Positions 1 through 8,926 are shown, counted from the stretch's first letter. The stretch is 64,000 bases of DNA from Oscillospiraceae bacterium (GCA_017887325.1 JAGHIE010000013.1:62001-126000), one strand, 5' to 3'. Notes: generated by a model from the letters alone, not told the origin. Numbers and translations are program-made.

Positions 1-207
1 GTTAATTGTATAGCACCAGGTGTTATAAATACACAAATGAACAGCAATTTAGATGAATATACATTAAATTCCTTGAAAGAAGAAACTCCATTAGGAATTA
101 TAGGAGAAGGTGAAGATATAGCCAATTTGGCATTGTTTTTAGCTTCTGATAAATCAAAATTTATAACAGGACAAATAATTACAGCAGATGGTGGATTAAC
201 AATATAA
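1..207 (+). CDS. SDR family oxidoreductase, C-terminal end only (FabG-like)
   Basis: The window opens inside a gene in frame 1; 68 codons and the stop are present. The fragment starts with VNCIAPGVINTQM, the conserved N-x-[IV]-x-PG-x-[IV]-x-T block of classical short-chain dehydrogenases, and ends with FITGQIITADGGLTI, the usual SDR C-terminus. The active-site Ser, Tyr and Lys lie upstream of the window. The likely role is an NAD(P)H-dependent ketoreductase such as 3-oxoacyl-ACP reductase, but the substrate cannot be told from this part. A hairpin terminator follows at once. Confidence 0.85.
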   Translation, partial: VNCIAPGVINTQMNSNLDEYTLNSLKEETPLGIIGEGEDIANLALFLASDKSKFITGQIITADGGLTI

Positions 208-208
208 A

Positions 209-241
209 AAAGGAATGTCAATATTATTTGACATTCCTTTT
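209..241. terminator. Bidirectional terminator between SDR gene and alkylation-repair gene
   Basis: The hairpin arms AAAGGAATGTCAA and TTGACATTCCTTT enclose a short loop and are flanked by A and T runs, so it can serve both converging genes. It overlaps the last codons of the minus-strand gene. Confidence 0.85.
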
Positions 242-931
242 CATATTTTTTATAAATATTTTTTGTTCATTAGAAATTCTTTTAGACTCACAAATTTTTT
301 GCAAAGATTTATTAAATGTATAATCATCTAAACTACATTTAATAAGATAGTTCATTGTAATTTCAGGCATTTTTATATAACAACTACTTAAACACCAAGC
401 TATCGCCATTTTTACATAATAATCTTGATTATTTATAGAATCAACAATATTAAATATTTCTTGTATATATTGTTCATTAATATAAAAATCTAATAACAAC
501 ACGATTGCAAAACGGATATAAAACGGTTCATTAGAATTTAGTAGAGTTTTTAAAAACTCAAACATTTCGTAAGGATATTTTTTAGTTATTTTTAAATTTG
601 CACAAACACTATCGCATACAGCCCAGTTATCAATCAAAGGCAAAAAATCATTCAGATATTTTTTTGTTTCATCAATAGTAATTTTAGCAAATCCTATAAC
701 TAATCCATAAACCATGATTTCTTCGTGATAATTATCTTTTGTATAACTATCTTTAGCCAAACTTAAGTATGTTTTTAAATCATTACTTTTGGCAATATCT
801 TTTGCAATTTGTTTTAATGCAGGCAGTCTAACACCTAATATATTATCTGTATTAGGACATAGTTTAGACTGAAACTCTCTATATTTTTCGTCTTGTAAAG
901 ATAGAAGTTTTTCTCTTATAGAATTTAACAT
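224..931 (-). CDS. DNA alkylation repair protein (AlkD-like)
   Basis: A 235-residue all-helical protein matching the DNA alkylation repair (AlkD/AlkC, HEAT-like) family, with the typical segments VRLPALKQIAKDI, the YHEEIMVYGLVIG region, and NWAVCDSVC near the middle. The family removes alkylated bases such as 3-methyladenine and 7-methylguanine by base excision. The start chosen is the Met at 931 because GAGGAA lies 8 nt upstream; an open frame continues to 994 but would overlap nfo. It lies 4 bp after nfo (endonuclease IV), so glycosylase and AP endonuclease are probably co-transcribed as a repair pair. The substrate range is inferred from the family only. Confidence 0.85.
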   Translation of the reverse strand: MLNSIREKLLSLQDEKYREFQSKLCPNTDNILGVRLPALKQIAKDIAKSNDLKTYLSLAKDSYTKDNYHEEIMVYGLVIGFAKITIDETKKYLNDFLPLIDNWAVCDSVCANLKITKKYPYEMFEFLKTLLNSNEPFYIRFAIVLLLDFYINEQYIQEIFNIVDSINNQDYYVKMAIAWCLSSCYIKMPEITMNYLIKCSLDDYTFNKSLQKICESKRISNEQKIFIKNMKRNVK

Positions 932-935
932 AAAG

Positions 936-1769
936 TTATTCCTCATATAAAGATTGTAGTAATGCGATTTCTTTAGCATATCCAGATAAGTCATTAGGTG
1001 TTTCTAGTAAAAATGGTATATTTTTTAACTTAGGATGATTAATTATATTTTTAAATGTTTCTATTTTTAAAAATCCTTCACCAATTTTTTCATGCCTATC
1101 TTTTCTTGCTCCTAATTCATTTTTGCTATCATTTAAGTGTACAGCTTTTAATTTTTCTAAACCAATAATACTGTCAAATTCTTCTAAAACAGTATCCAGT
1201 TCATTAACAATATCATACCCTGCATCACTAACGTGGCAAGTATCAAGACATACACCTAGTTTATCAGATAAAGTAGTTTTATCTATAATAGATTTTATTT
1301 CTTCGAAATTTCTTCCAATTTCTGTTCCTTTACCAGCCATTGTTTCTAATAAAACAGTAGTTGTTAAATCTTCTGATAAAACAGTGTTTAATAAATCAGC
1401 AATCATATCTATACCAACATCTACCCCTTGTTTTACATGACTACCAGGATGAAAATTATAATAATTGTTTGGAATTAATTCCATTCTTTTTAAATCATCT
1501 GTCATAACTTGTAAAGCAAACTCTCTAGTTTTTTCATCAGCAGAGCAAGGGTTTAATGTGTATGGAGCATGAGCAACAATTTTTCCAAAATTATTTTCTT
1601 TTGCAAATTGTTTAAAAAGCTCAATATCTTCTAAATCAACGCTTTTTGCAGAACCACCTCTTGGGTTTCTTGTAAAAAATTGAAAAGTATTTGCATTAAG
1701 TTTAACGGCTTCTTTAGCCATATTTAAAAATCCTTTTGAAGATGATAAATGACATCCTATATAAAACAT
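936..1769 (-). CDS. nfo: Deoxyribonuclease IV / AP endonuclease
   Basis: A 277-residue endonuclease IV that cleaves 5' of abasic sites in base excision repair. The three-zinc site motifs are all visible: NFHPGS near residue 105, [26 protein letters not shown], the HLNDSK...[10 protein letters not shown] block, and PFLLETP near the C-terminus. Length is normal for bacterial Nfo. It lies between the surface-protein gene (5 bp upstream) and the AlkD-like gene (4 bp downstream), so the three probably share a transcript. The ribosome site is weak and lies within the end of the upstream gene, which suggests translational coupling. Confidence 0.95.
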   Translation of the reverse strand: MFYIGCHLSSSKGFLNMAKEAVKLNANTFQFFTRNPRGGSAKSVDLEDIELFKQFAKENNFGKIVAHAPYTLNPCSADEKTREFALQVMTDDLKRMELIPNNYYNFHPGSHVKQGVDVGIDMIADLLNTVLSEDLTTTVLLETMAGKGTEIGRNFEEIKSIIDKTTLSDKLGVCLDTCHVSDAGYDIVNELDTVLEEFDSIIGLEKLKAVHLNDSKNELGARKDRHEKIGEGFLKIETFKNIINHPKLKNIPFLLETPNDLSGYAKEIALLQSLYEE

Positions 1770-1774
1770 ATTTA

Positions 1775-2938
1775 TTACCTATTCTTTCTTTTAAAATATA
1801 ATACAATCACTAATGAAAATATTAAAAATGCACTAACTAAAACAATGCTGATTAAACTTATTTCATTATTGTCTGAATTGTTTTTATCAGTATTAATTGT
1901 ATTTTCTTGTATTTTAATGCTGTCTACAACTAATGGTGTATTGAGTTTAAATGGAGATTTATTTTCTTTACTTGCTGTTAATGCTAATATTGCAAGTTGT
2001 GTTGCATAAATATCGCCCTCACCATTTAATTGTTCTGCAAAGCTTCCATCAATATTGCTATATTTATGAACTAATAAAGATGTAAGACTTTCACTAGTAT
2101 GATTAAATTCTGATGGATTTAAAGTAATATTTAAACTACATAGAGCTATTATAACATATGATAAAGGAACGCTTGATGGTTGTCCATTAACTTCAAAATC
2201 ACCATATTGATTTTGACTTTTACTTATAAAATCCAATCCTTTTTTTATAGCACTACTAATTTGAGGTTCTTCTTTGTATTCTGACAAAGCTATTAATGCC
2301 AACGCAGTTGATGTCACATTACTTTTATCGGTATTAGTTGAAAGTCTAAAACCTCCGTCAGAGTTTTGATATTTTAATATGGAATTAATACATGATTTTA
2401 TATCAAATTTATTGCTAACATCATAAGGGTTGCAATTGATAGCTAACAAAGCATAACACAGAGTATCTAAACTTTGATCATTTAAGTTTTTAAAATTTTC
2501 AAATTGATTAATTAAGTTTTTACCAAGAATATTAGTTGCACTATATCCGCAAAAAGTTGAATTTAATACAGCATATGATAATTCCAGTAGTGATGGAAAT
2601 TTATTTTTTAAGCGGATATCATTGATATAATAAGTAACATCTATAGAGGAAGAAGCTTTACCAGAAGAACCAAGTGTCAAATATAATAAATCTCCTTCGC
2701 TTTGGTTTGATAACCAGTCACAAGATATTGATAATGTAGATGCAAGTTCAGTATCCCAACTACTATCATTACTATCTTTATTATCATTATCTTTACTATA
2801 ATCATATTCATATATTATTTCTTCTTTATAAAAATATGTATCAGTTTCACTATTAGCTAGCACATAACTTTGCATAGAGCAAATAAAGATAACAACAGTT
2901 AGTAACATTGAAATTATTCTTAATTTCACTTTCAACAT
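1775..2938 (-). CDS. Cell-surface protein with prenyltransferase/terpenoid-cyclase-like repeats and a membrane anchor
   Basis: About 387 residues: an N-terminal signal peptide (hydrophobic to about residue 28, ending SYVLAN), then an alpha/alpha-toroid region. Repeats of the type '[13 protein letters not shown]', '[17 protein letters not shown]' and '[12 protein letters not shown]', each followed by a [13 protein letters not shown] helix, match the squalene-oxidase/prenyltransferase repeat fold. A hydrophobic segment (about 360-380) and KRKNR form a C-terminal anchor. Catalytic residues of true terpene cyclases are not evident. Such secreted toroid proteins are common in Clostridia and their ligand is usually unknown. 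The first ATG at 2938 almost touches its AAAGGA; a GTG at 2929 has better spacing and may be the true start. Confidence 0.7.
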   Translation of the reverse strand: MLKVKLRIISMLLTVVIFICSMQSYVLANSETDTYFYKEEIIYEYDYSKDNDNKDSNDSSWDTELASTLSISCDWLSNQSEGDLLYLTLGSSGKASSSIDVTYYINDIRLKNKFPSLLELSYAVLNSTFCGYSATNILGKNLINQFENFKNLNDQSLDTLCYALLAINCNPYDVSNKFDIKSCINSILKYQNSDGGFRLSTNTDKSNVTSTALALIALSEYKEEPQISSAIKKGLDFISKSQNQYGDFEVNGQPSSVPLSYVIIALCSLNITLNPSEFNHTSESLTSLLVHKYSNIDGSFAEQLNGEGDIYATQLAILALTASKENKSPFKLNTPLVVDSIKIQENTINTDKNNSDNNEISLISIVLVSAFLIFSLVIVLYFKRKNR

Positions 2939-3028
2939 TCCTTTCTAGTGATGTTATATATTAAATTATAAATTATAAATATTAAAAAGTCTACAATAAT
3001 AAGAGTATATGTATATATAATTATTTCA

Positions 3029-3061
3029 TTGACTTTATATAATTTTATGTGATACTATAAT
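3029..3061 (+). promoter_or_regulatory. Candidate sigma-A promoter for the M29 aminopeptidase gene
   Basis: TTGACT at 3029-3034 is followed by overlapping -10 candidates: TACTAT at 3053 (18-nt spacer), or TATAAT at 3056, whose 21-nt spacer is too long. The exact -10 is uncertain. The start codon is 34 nt downstream. Confidence 0.5.
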
Positions 3062-3094
3062 AATATACTTTAATAGTGTAGGAGGAGATAATTT

Positions 3095-4327
3095 ATGGAT
3101 TTACAAAAGAATATAGAAAAATATGCACAATTAGTTATTAATACAGGTGTTGGACTAAAAAAAGGACAAGAAGTTGTTTTACGTTCTCCAATAGAATGTG
3201 CAGTTTTTGCAAGAGCTATTGCAAAGGCAGCTTTTGAAAAAGGTGCTAAAGATGTACAAATTCAATGGAAAGATGAATTATTAGATAAAATAAAATATGA
3301 TTATTGTGATGCAGAGTTTTTTGAAGAAGTACCAGAATGGTTAGCTTTATTTAATAACTCATATGCAGAAAATAATGCTTGTTTTATTTCAATAGCAGGT
3401 AATGACCCAGATTTATTATCAGATGTTGACCCTAAAAAGGTTCTTAATTTAAATAGGGCATCTCATAAAGCTTTTTCAAAGTTTTATGAAAAATTGGATA
3501 ATGGTTCATTGGTATGGAATATCGTTTCAGCTCCAACAAAAGCTTGGGCAAAAAAAGTTTTTCCAAATGACAATGAAGATACAGCAGTAGAAAAATTGTG
3601 GGAAGCAATATTTAAAGCTGTTAGAGTAGATAAAGATGATCCTATCGCAGAATGGGAAAAACACAACCAAAGTTTTAAAGACAAAGTTGAAAAATTGAAT
3701 AGCAAACAATTTGTAAAATTACATTACACTAATTCAATTGGTACAGATATTGAAATAGGAATGCCTAAAAATCATATTTGGGCAGGTGGTGGAGAATATG
3801 CAACAGACGGAACATATTTCTGCCCTAATATGCCAACAGAAGAAGTTTTTTCAGCACCTAAATTTGATGATGTTAATGGTGTTGTTGTGTCTTCAATGCC
3901 TTTGAACTATAATGGTAATTTAATAGATAACTTTACTTTTAAATTTAAAGATGGTGTTATTTATGATTATTCAGCAGAACAAGGACTTGAAGTTTTGCAT
4001 GAAATATTTGCTACAGATGAAGGTTCAAAACGTTTAGGTGAAGTAGCTTTAGTACCATATTCTTCACCTATATCAGATATGAATATTTTATTCTATAATA
4101 CATTATTTGATGAAAATGCTTCTTGTCATTTAGCAATAGGTTCTGCATATCCTATGTGTGTAAAAGATGGATTGAATATGAGTAAAGATGAGTTAGAAAA
4201 AGCAGGATTAAATACTTCAATAACACATATTGATTTTATGATTGGGACATCTGACTTAAAAATTGTTGGTATTCAAGAAGATGGAACAGAAGTTTTAGTA
4301 TTTGAAAACGGTAATTGGGCAATATAG
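3095..4327 (+). CDS. Aminopeptidase, M29 (thermophilic-type/AmpS) family
   Basis: A 410-residue metalloaminopeptidase of the M29 family (AmpS, AmpT, aminopeptidase II), a cytosolic enzyme removing N-terminal residues from peptides. Family landmarks are present: VVINTGVGLKKGQEV-like N-terminus, NMPTEEVFSAP with its metal-ligand Glu, LGEVALVPYSSPIS with the second Glu, CHLAIGSAY with a His, and the C-terminal THIDFMIGTSDL with His and Asp. Length is typical. AGGAGG-type ribosome site ends 8 nt before the ATG. Transcribed alone: its own promoter upstream and a terminator directly downstream. Confidence 0.93.
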   Translation: MDLQKNIEKYAQLVINTGVGLKKGQEVVLRSPIECAVFARAIAKAAFEKGAKDVQIQWKDELLDKIKYDYCDAEFFEEVPEWLALFNNSYAENNACFISIAGNDPDLLSDVDPKKVLNLNRASHKAFSKFYEKLDNGSLVWNIVSAPTKAWAKKVFPNDNEDTAVEKLWEAIFKAVRVDKDDPIAEWEKHNQSFKDKVEKLNSKQFVKLHYTNSIGTDIEIGMPKNHIWAGGGEYATDGTYFCPNMPTEEVFSAPKFDDVNGVVVSSMPLNYNGNLIDNFTFKFKDGVIYDYSAEQGLEVLHEIFATDEGSKRLGEVALVPYSSPISDMNILFYNTLFDENASCHLAIGSAYPMCVKDGLNMSKDELEKAGLNTSITHIDFMIGTSDLKIVGIQEDGTEVLVFENGNWAI

Positions 4328-4333
4328 AATTAG

Positions 4334-4369
4334 AAAAAGAGTTATCACATTAAGTGATAACTCTTTTTT
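4334..4369. terminator. Bidirectional terminator
   Basis: Stem AAAAAGAGTTATCAC with its complement GTGATAACTCTTTTTT around a 5-nt loop, between the convergent M29 aminopeptidase and DUF3793 genes. Confidence 0.9.
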
Positions 4370-4934
4370 AAGCACATTTAATAATTTGATAAATATCCTT
4401 ACCTTTTTTAAATTCTGAGAAAGCAAAGTCTTTACAATAATTATAGCAAGTGAACAAAAATCTAGCTTTGTTTTCATCACCATAAACTTTCCAATAACCA
4501 CATAATTTAAAATTAGCTCCTTTAAACTCAATAAACCCAATGACATCTTCAATAGGATATCCTAAAAATAAACCAATTTCATGAGGAAAATCCTTATTTA
4601 CTGAAATTTTATAAGATAGTTCATCTAATAAAATATCTATTTTAGCATCAAAAGAGTAGTTGAATTTTTTTAATAGTTTTATATGTGTATCTTTTGATAG
4701 TTGTATAGAAAGCATTGATGGATTATAAAGAAGTATAAGAATTTTTTTGCTACAGTTACATAAAACTTTGATTTTTAAGTTTTGAGAATTTTTATTAAAA
4801 TAATTTATTTCAAGTTCTATATTAGGAAAGTCAGCTTTATTTATATTTATCATATTAGAAGATTTTAAACCTTTTAAAGTAGGAGCACAATGATTTATAA
4901 GAAGTTGTTCAAAAGATTTTTTAAAATAAGACAT
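4368..4934 (-). CDS. DUF3793 family protein
   Basis: A 188-residue protein matching DUF3793: early HCAPTLKGLKSSNMININ, central DILLDELSYKI and FPHEIGLFLGYPIEDVIGFIE, then FKLCGYWKVYGDENKA. It has several Cys residues (HC, LCNCSKK, LCGYW, CYNYC) but no known catalytic motif, and no signal peptide or membrane span. In other Clostridia such genes often sit beside iron-uptake (Feo) and flavodoxin genes; that is family knowledge, not seen here. An AAAGGA site precedes the ATG. Its promoter overlaps two GTTAG-N6-CTAAC inverted repeats, so control by a DtxR/IdeR-like metal regulator is likely. Function unknown. Confidence 0.8.
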   Translation of the reverse strand: MSYFKKSFEQLLINHCAPTLKGLKSSNMININKADFPNIELEINYFNKNSQNLKIKVLCNCSKKILILLYNPSMLSIQLSKDTHIKLLKKFNYSFDAKIDILLDELSYKISVNKDFPHEIGLFLGYPIEDVIGFIEFKGANFKLCGYWKVYGDENKARFLFTCYNYCKDFAFSEFKKGKDIYQIIKCA

Positions 4935-4959
4935 ACATTACATTCCTTTCTTTTAGTAG

Positions 4960-4975
4960 GTTAGTGTTAACTAAC
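4960..4975. promoter_or_regulatory. Operator 2 of the DUF3793 promoter
   Basis: GTTAGTGTTAACTAAC is an inverted repeat with 6-nt arms GTTAGT and ACTAAC. It covers the predicted start of transcription. It has the same GTTAG-N6-CTAAC layout as the copy at 4981-4996, exactly 21 bp away. Confidence 0.65.
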
Positions 4976-4978
4976 TAT

Positions 4979-5007
4979 ATGTTAGCATAGACTAACTAAT
5001 ATGTCAA
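4979..5007 (-). promoter_or_regulatory. Sigma-A promoter of the DUF3793 gene
   Basis: Read on the minus strand: a perfect -35 TTGACA (5002-5007), a 17-nt spacer, and -10 TAACAT (4979-4984). The spacer is almost filled by operator 1, so a bound repressor would block RNA polymerase. Confidence 0.75.
4981..4996. promoter_or_regulatory. Operator 1 of the DUF3793 promoter
   Basis: GTTAGCATAGACTAAC has arms GTTAG and CTAAC around 6 nt and lies between the -35 and -10 elements. Together with operator 2 it resembles the dimer-pair sites of DtxR/IdeR-type metal-dependent repressors (consensus containing GGTTAG...CTAACC). The regulator's identity is inferred. Confidence 0.65.
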
Positions 5008-5086
5008 TACTTCAATAGTAAAGTAGAATTAATTTACAAAAATAATATTTCAAATTGTGATGTGTTACAAAAAATAATAGCAAATA

Positions 5087-5115
5087 TTGACTTGAAAATT
5101 ATATAAATGTAAAAT
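5087..5115 (+). promoter_or_regulatory. Sigma-A promoter of the lipoprotein gene
   Basis: TTGACT at 5087-5092, a 17-nt spacer, and TAAAAT at 5110-5115. The ATG is 42 nt downstream. Confidence 0.7.
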
Positions 5116-5156
5116 AAAATATTATTGTAGTACTTTAAGTTAAAGAGAGGATATGA

Positions 5157-5765
5157 ATGAATATTTTATTAAAACGAGTTGCAATTTTGACTTCTATTGT
5201 GTTGCTGGTATTGTGTTTTGCTTCTTGTAAAAAAATGGAAAGCGATTTAATAGGAGAGCTTAAAGCAGATAATGGGACTTTTCAATGGTATGATTTAGAA
5301 TGGGGACAAAGTATTAATTCTGTAGAACAACAAATTAATTATAAATTAGAAAAAGAGCCATTTTTAACAACAGATAATAATATTGATTACGAAAAAGATG
5401 AGTATGAGTTTGCAGGATTTTATCCTAAAGAAGTAAAAAATGCTACTGTAAAATTATATGATTGTGTAGGTAAAAAAAGTTTTGGATTTTCTAATAATGA
5501 ATTAATAAGTGTATCTTTGGAATTTTTATCATCAGATAATTCGACTCAAGCATTAGAAAGTACAGTTAATAAAATGTTAGAGAGAATTACTAATTTGTAT
5601 GGAAAAGAAAATGACAAAGGTGGATTTGAAAAAGGAACTGACGGAAAATCAAGTGAAGTTTATTATTGGAACAGCGAAACATCTTCTACTAGATTAGGTT
5701 TAGCTGTTAACAAACTTAATGATCAAATGGATAGTATAATATTGGAAATAGGTGTTCATAAATAA
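5157..5765 (+). CDS. Putative lipoprotein of unknown function
   Basis: A 202-residue protein with a lipoprotein signal peptide: basic start (KR), hydrophobic stretch to residue 22 and the lipobox-like FASC with Cys24, so it should be lipidated and held on the outer face of the membrane. The mature part is soluble and acidic, with a segment around WYDLEWGQSINSVEQQI that resembles the start of small secreted domains of clostridial lipoproteins, but I recognise no family. It has its own promoter and terminator, so it is a single-gene unit, divergent from DUF3793. GAGAGG precedes the ATG. Confidence 0.7.
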   Translation: MNILLKRVAILTSIVLLVLCFASCKKMESDLIGELKADNGTFQWYDLEWGQSINSVEQQINYKLEKEPFLTTDNNIDYEKDEYEFAGFYPKEVKNATVKLYDCVGKKSFGFSNNELISVSLEFLSSDNSTQALESTVNKMLERITNLYGKENDKGGFEKGTDGKSSEVYYWNSETSSTRLGLAVNKLNDQMDSIILEIGVHK

Positions 5766-5766
5766 T

Positions 5767-5803
5767 AAAAAATAGACCAACTTTAAAAAGTTGGTCTATT
5801 TTT
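5767..5803 (+). terminator. Terminator after the lipoprotein gene
   Basis: Stem AAATAGACCAACTTT with AAAGTTGGTCTATTT and a T-rich tail. A weak sigma-E-like element pair (GTCTATT at 5794, CATATCTAT at 5815, 14 nt apart) begins inside its right arm and could drive the following sporulation genes. Confidence 0.9.
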
Positions 5804-5877
5804 ATTTGCATTTACATATCTATTTAACAAAGCTAAAAAACAGTATGTAAACTAAATGTTTAAAAGGAGTGGAAAAA

Positions 5878-7416
5878 ATGCAAATTAATCCTTGTAAAGA
5901 GCAAATTTGTACAAAAGAGATTGTATATGATAATACTGTAGAACAATCTGTAGAAATGGAATATGTATTACCTGACTATTATCCAAATGTATTTAAAATT
6001 TTAAAAACATCAATAGAAACAAAGGTGTTATCAAAAAATGTTTTAGATGGAAGAATTACATTAGATGGAATGTCTTTAATAAAAATTATTTATTTAAGTG
6101 AAGATAATAATAAAATGTGTCAAATAGAACAAAAACAATCTTTTACAAAAGTTATTGAATTAAAAGATAAATGTGATGATTTACACATATTAGTAAAATG
6201 TAAAAGTGGATATATAAATTGCAGAGCTATTAATTCTAGAAAAGTAGATGTAAGAGGTGTAGTTGAGTTAAAAGTTACAGCGATAAAAGATAATCTAAAA
6301 GAATGTATTACTGATTGTGAAAATTTACAATTACACAAAGAGCAATTAGAAATATGCGATAAAAACTTGTATATAGAAAAAGAATTTACAGTAAAGGAAG
6401 AATTGCAGGTAGGTCAAGGAAATTTCCCTGTACAAGATATTTTATCTTATAAAGCATTAGGAATTGTAAATGAGTATAAGTTACTAACTAATAAAGTTGT
6501 TTTTAAAGGAGAAATTTTAGTTCATACATTATACACTTGTAATGAACGCCCACAAGAACCACAGATTATTGAACATTCAATACCATTTAGTAATATCATT
6601 GATTTTGATGGTATAGATGAAGATTATAAATGTAATATTTCGTTAGAAACTTTAAAGTTTGATATTGATATGCAAGTAGATGAAAATAATGAATGTCATA
6701 TATTTGTCGCACAAATTTCTATGAGAGCTAAATGTATGGCTGTGAAAAATAAAATGGCTAATATCATAGATGACGCATATTCAACATCTTATGAAACAGA
6801 AGTTAAAAAAGAAAAAGTTAAGTTAGAAAGATTTAATAAAATATTATCTGAAAACAATATTTTAAAACAATCTTTAAAAATTAATCAATCTCAAATTACA
6901 AATATTTATGACATTCTATCAGATGTTGATGACAGTACTATTAGAATTGAAAATAATAGAACATATTTAGATTTTAATTTAAAACTATCTATTTTTGGAT
7001 TGGACGAAGATGAAAATCCAATTTGTTTAAATGAAAATATGCCATGTAGTGTAGAAATAAATGCATCTTATAAGAGTAATGAATTAAATTTAAGAGAAGA
7101 AATTTTAATAAAAAATATAGGATATACAATGATATCTACAAATGAAATTGAGATTAGAGCAGAAATTCAAATTAATGGGTTATTATTTGAAGTATTCTAT
7201 AGAGATGTAACAACACAAATAGAAATTAATACAGAACAAAAAAAGAAAAGAGAAGATGGTTGTTCTTTAAGGCTATATTTTGCAGATGAAGGGGAAAATA
7301 TTTGGAAAATTGCAAAAAAATATAATACATCTGTAAAAGCTATATTAGAAGAAAATACATTAGATAGTGAAGAAATATCAGCAAGAGGAATGATTTTAAT
7401 TCCAATAGTTGATTAA
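5878..7416 (+). CDS. sipL: SipL-like spore morphogenesis protein: DUF3794 (SPOCS) domains plus C-terminal LysM
   Basis: A 512-residue protein with repeated DUF3794/SPOCS modules over about residues 25-445 (for example around EMEYVLPDYYPNVFKILKTS and the later DCCD-like blocks) and a LysM domain at about 462-512 (YFADEGENIWKIAKKYNTS...ILIP). This is the architecture of C. difficile SipL, which binds SpoIVA through its LysM domain during coat assembly on the forespore. The ATG at 5878 is chosen because AAAGGAG sits 8 nt upstream; an in-frame GTG at 5869 lies inside that site. spoIVA, the known partner, starts 24 bp downstream, which strongly supports the assignment. The gene name is by architecture and context. 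Confidence 0.85.
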   Translation: MQINPCKEQICTKEIVYDNTVEQSVEMEYVLPDYYPNVFKILKTSIETKVLSKNVLDGRITLDGMSLIKIIYLSEDNNKMCQIEQKQSFTKVIELKDKCDDLHILVKCKSGYINCRAINSRKVDVRGVVELKVTAIKDNLKECITDCENLQLHKEQLEICDKNLYIEKEFTVKEELQVGQGNFPVQDILSYKALGIVNEYKLLTNKVVFKGEILVHTLYTCNERPQEPQIIEHSIPFSNIIDFDGIDEDYKCNISLETLKFDIDMQVDENNECHIFVAQISMRAKCMAVKNKMANIIDDAYSTSYETEVKKEKVKLERFNKILSENNILKQSLKINQSQITNIYDILSDVDDSTIRIENNRTYLDFNLKLSIFGLDEDENPICLNENMPCSVEINASYKSNELNLREEILIKNIGYTMISTNEIEIRAEIQINGLLFEVFYRDVTTQIEINTEQKKKREDGCSLRLYFADEGENIWKIAKKYNTSVKAILEENTLDSEEISARGMILIPIVD

Positions 7417-7440
7417 AATATGAAAGAGAGGTAAAGGTTA

Positions 7441-8925
7441 ATGAATATAGATAGCAAAAATATTTATAAAGATATAGCTAAAAGAACACAAGGTGATATA
7501 TATGTAGGCGTTGTTGGCCCAGTAAGAACAGGAAAATCTACATTTATTAAAAAATTTATGGAAACTTTGGTTATTCCTAATATAGATAGTGATTTCAGAA
7601 GAGAGAGAGCTATAGATGAATTGCCACAATCATCTGCAGGAAGAACTATAATGACAACAGAGCCTAAATTCATTCCAGAAGAAGCAGTAGTAATTGAATT
7701 AGAAGATAATGTTAAACTAAATGTAAGATTAATAGATTGTGTTGGATATATTGTTCCAAGTTCACTAGGTTATATAGAAAATGAAGCACCAAGAATGGTT
7801 ATGACACCATGGTTTAATGAAGAAGTACCATTTAATATGGCAGCAGAAGTAGGTACTCAAAAAGTAATAACAGAACATTCAACAGTTGGTATTGTTGTGA
7901 CAACAGATGATAGCATTAGTGATATTCCTAGAGAAGAATATCAAGAAGCAGAAGAAAGAGTGATAAATGAATTAAAAGAGTTAAATAAACCTTTTGTTGT
8001 ATTACTAAACTGTGCAAATCCAAGAAGTGAAGAAGCGTTAAAACTTAGAGATGAGCTTACAAAGAAATATCAAGTTCCTGTAATTGCTTTGAGTTGTTTA
8101 GAACTTGATGATAAAGATATAAAAAATATTATTAAACAAATTTTATATCAATTCCCTGTTAAAGAAATTTCTTTTGAAATGCCTAAATGGGTTAATACAT
8201 TGAGCAAAGACCATTGGTTAAAATCAGATATATTTAATCATATAAAAGATGGAGCAAAGACAATAAAATGTATTGATGAAGTTAGCAAAATATCTACATT
8301 TATTAACAGTTGTGAATATATAACACAAACAGATATAAAACAAGTTGACTTAGGTACAGGAAAAGCTATTGTAAGTGTTAATTTAAAAGAAGAATTATTT
8401 TATAAAATTTTGTCAGAAGAATCTGGACTTAATATTAAAAATGAATCTGAATTATTGCCAATGTTAATTGAATTATCTAATATCAAAAAAGAATATTTGA
8501 AATTTAAAGATGCATTAGACGAAGTTGAAGCAACAGGATATGGAATAGTAATGCCAACTCTAGACCAATTAACACTAGATGAGCCAGAGATTGTAAAACA
8601 AAGTGGCAAATATGGAGTTAAACTCAAAGCACAAGCTCCATCAATTCATATGGTGAAATGTGATATAGAAACAGAAGTTAGTCCAATAGTAGGCTCTGAA
8701 AGTCAGTCTGAAGATTTAGTTATGTATTTACTAAAAGAATTTGATGAAAATCCACAAAAAATTTGGGAGTCTAATATTTTTGGTAAATCATTACATGATT
8801 TGGTAAATGAAGGATTACATAACAAACTTTATAGAATGCCAACAGAAGCTAGATTAAAACTACAAGAAACTATTGAAAGAATTATAAATGAAGGTTGTAG
8901 TGGATTAATTTGCATTATATTATAA
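7441..8925 (+). CDS. spoIVA: Stage IV sporulation protein A, coat-anchoring ATPase
   Basis: A 494-residue protein that is full length for SpoIVA, the ATPase that polymerises on the outer forespore membrane and forms the coat basement layer. The N-terminal domain starts MNIDSKNIYKDIAKRTQGDIY and has the Walker A GPVRTGKST at about residues 25-33, then RTIMTTEPKFIP and the Walker-B-like VRLIDCVGYIVP. The C-terminus ends GCSGLICIIL, the conserved membrane-targeting tail. AGAGGT lies upstream. It follows the SipL-like gene by 24 bp and ends in a strong terminator, so the two probably form a mother-cell (sigma-E type) operon. Confidence 0.97.
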   Translation: MNIDSKNIYKDIAKRTQGDIYVGVVGPVRTGKSTFIKKFMETLVIPNIDSDFRRERAIDELPQSSAGRTIMTTEPKFIPEEAVVIELEDNVKLNVRLIDCVGYIVPSSLGYIENEAPRMVMTPWFNEEVPFNMAAEVGTQKVITEHSTVGIVVTTDDSISDIPREEYQEAEERVINELKELNKPFVVLLNCANPRSEEALKLRDELTKKYQVPVIALSCLELDDKDIKNIIKQILYQFPVKEISFEMPKWVNTLSKDHWLKSDIFNHIKDGAKTIKCIDEVSKISTFINSCEYITQTDIKQVDLGTGKAIVSVNLKEELFYKILSEESGLNIKNESELLPMLIELSNIKKEYLKFKDALDEVEATGYGIVMPTLDQLTLDEPEIVKQSGKYGVKLKAQAPSIHMVKCDIETEVSPIVGSESQSEDLVMYLLKEFDENPQKIWESNIFGKSLHDLVNEGLHNKLYRMPTEARLKLQETIERIINEGCSGLICIIL

Positions 8926-8926
8926 T

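Noticed and set aside
1123..1440. Plus-strand open frame of about 105 codons
   Set aside because: It lies wholly inside nfo on the opposite strand, has no ribosome site and a low-complexity product.
4960..4996. The GTTAG repeats as transposon ends or a direct-repeat array
   Set aside because: There are only two copies, each an inverted repeat, centred on a promoter with no transposase near; an operator pair fits better.
5869..5877. GTG start at 5869 for the SipL-like gene
   Set aside because: The GTG is part of the AAAGGAG-TG ribosome site; ATG at 5878 has correct spacing.
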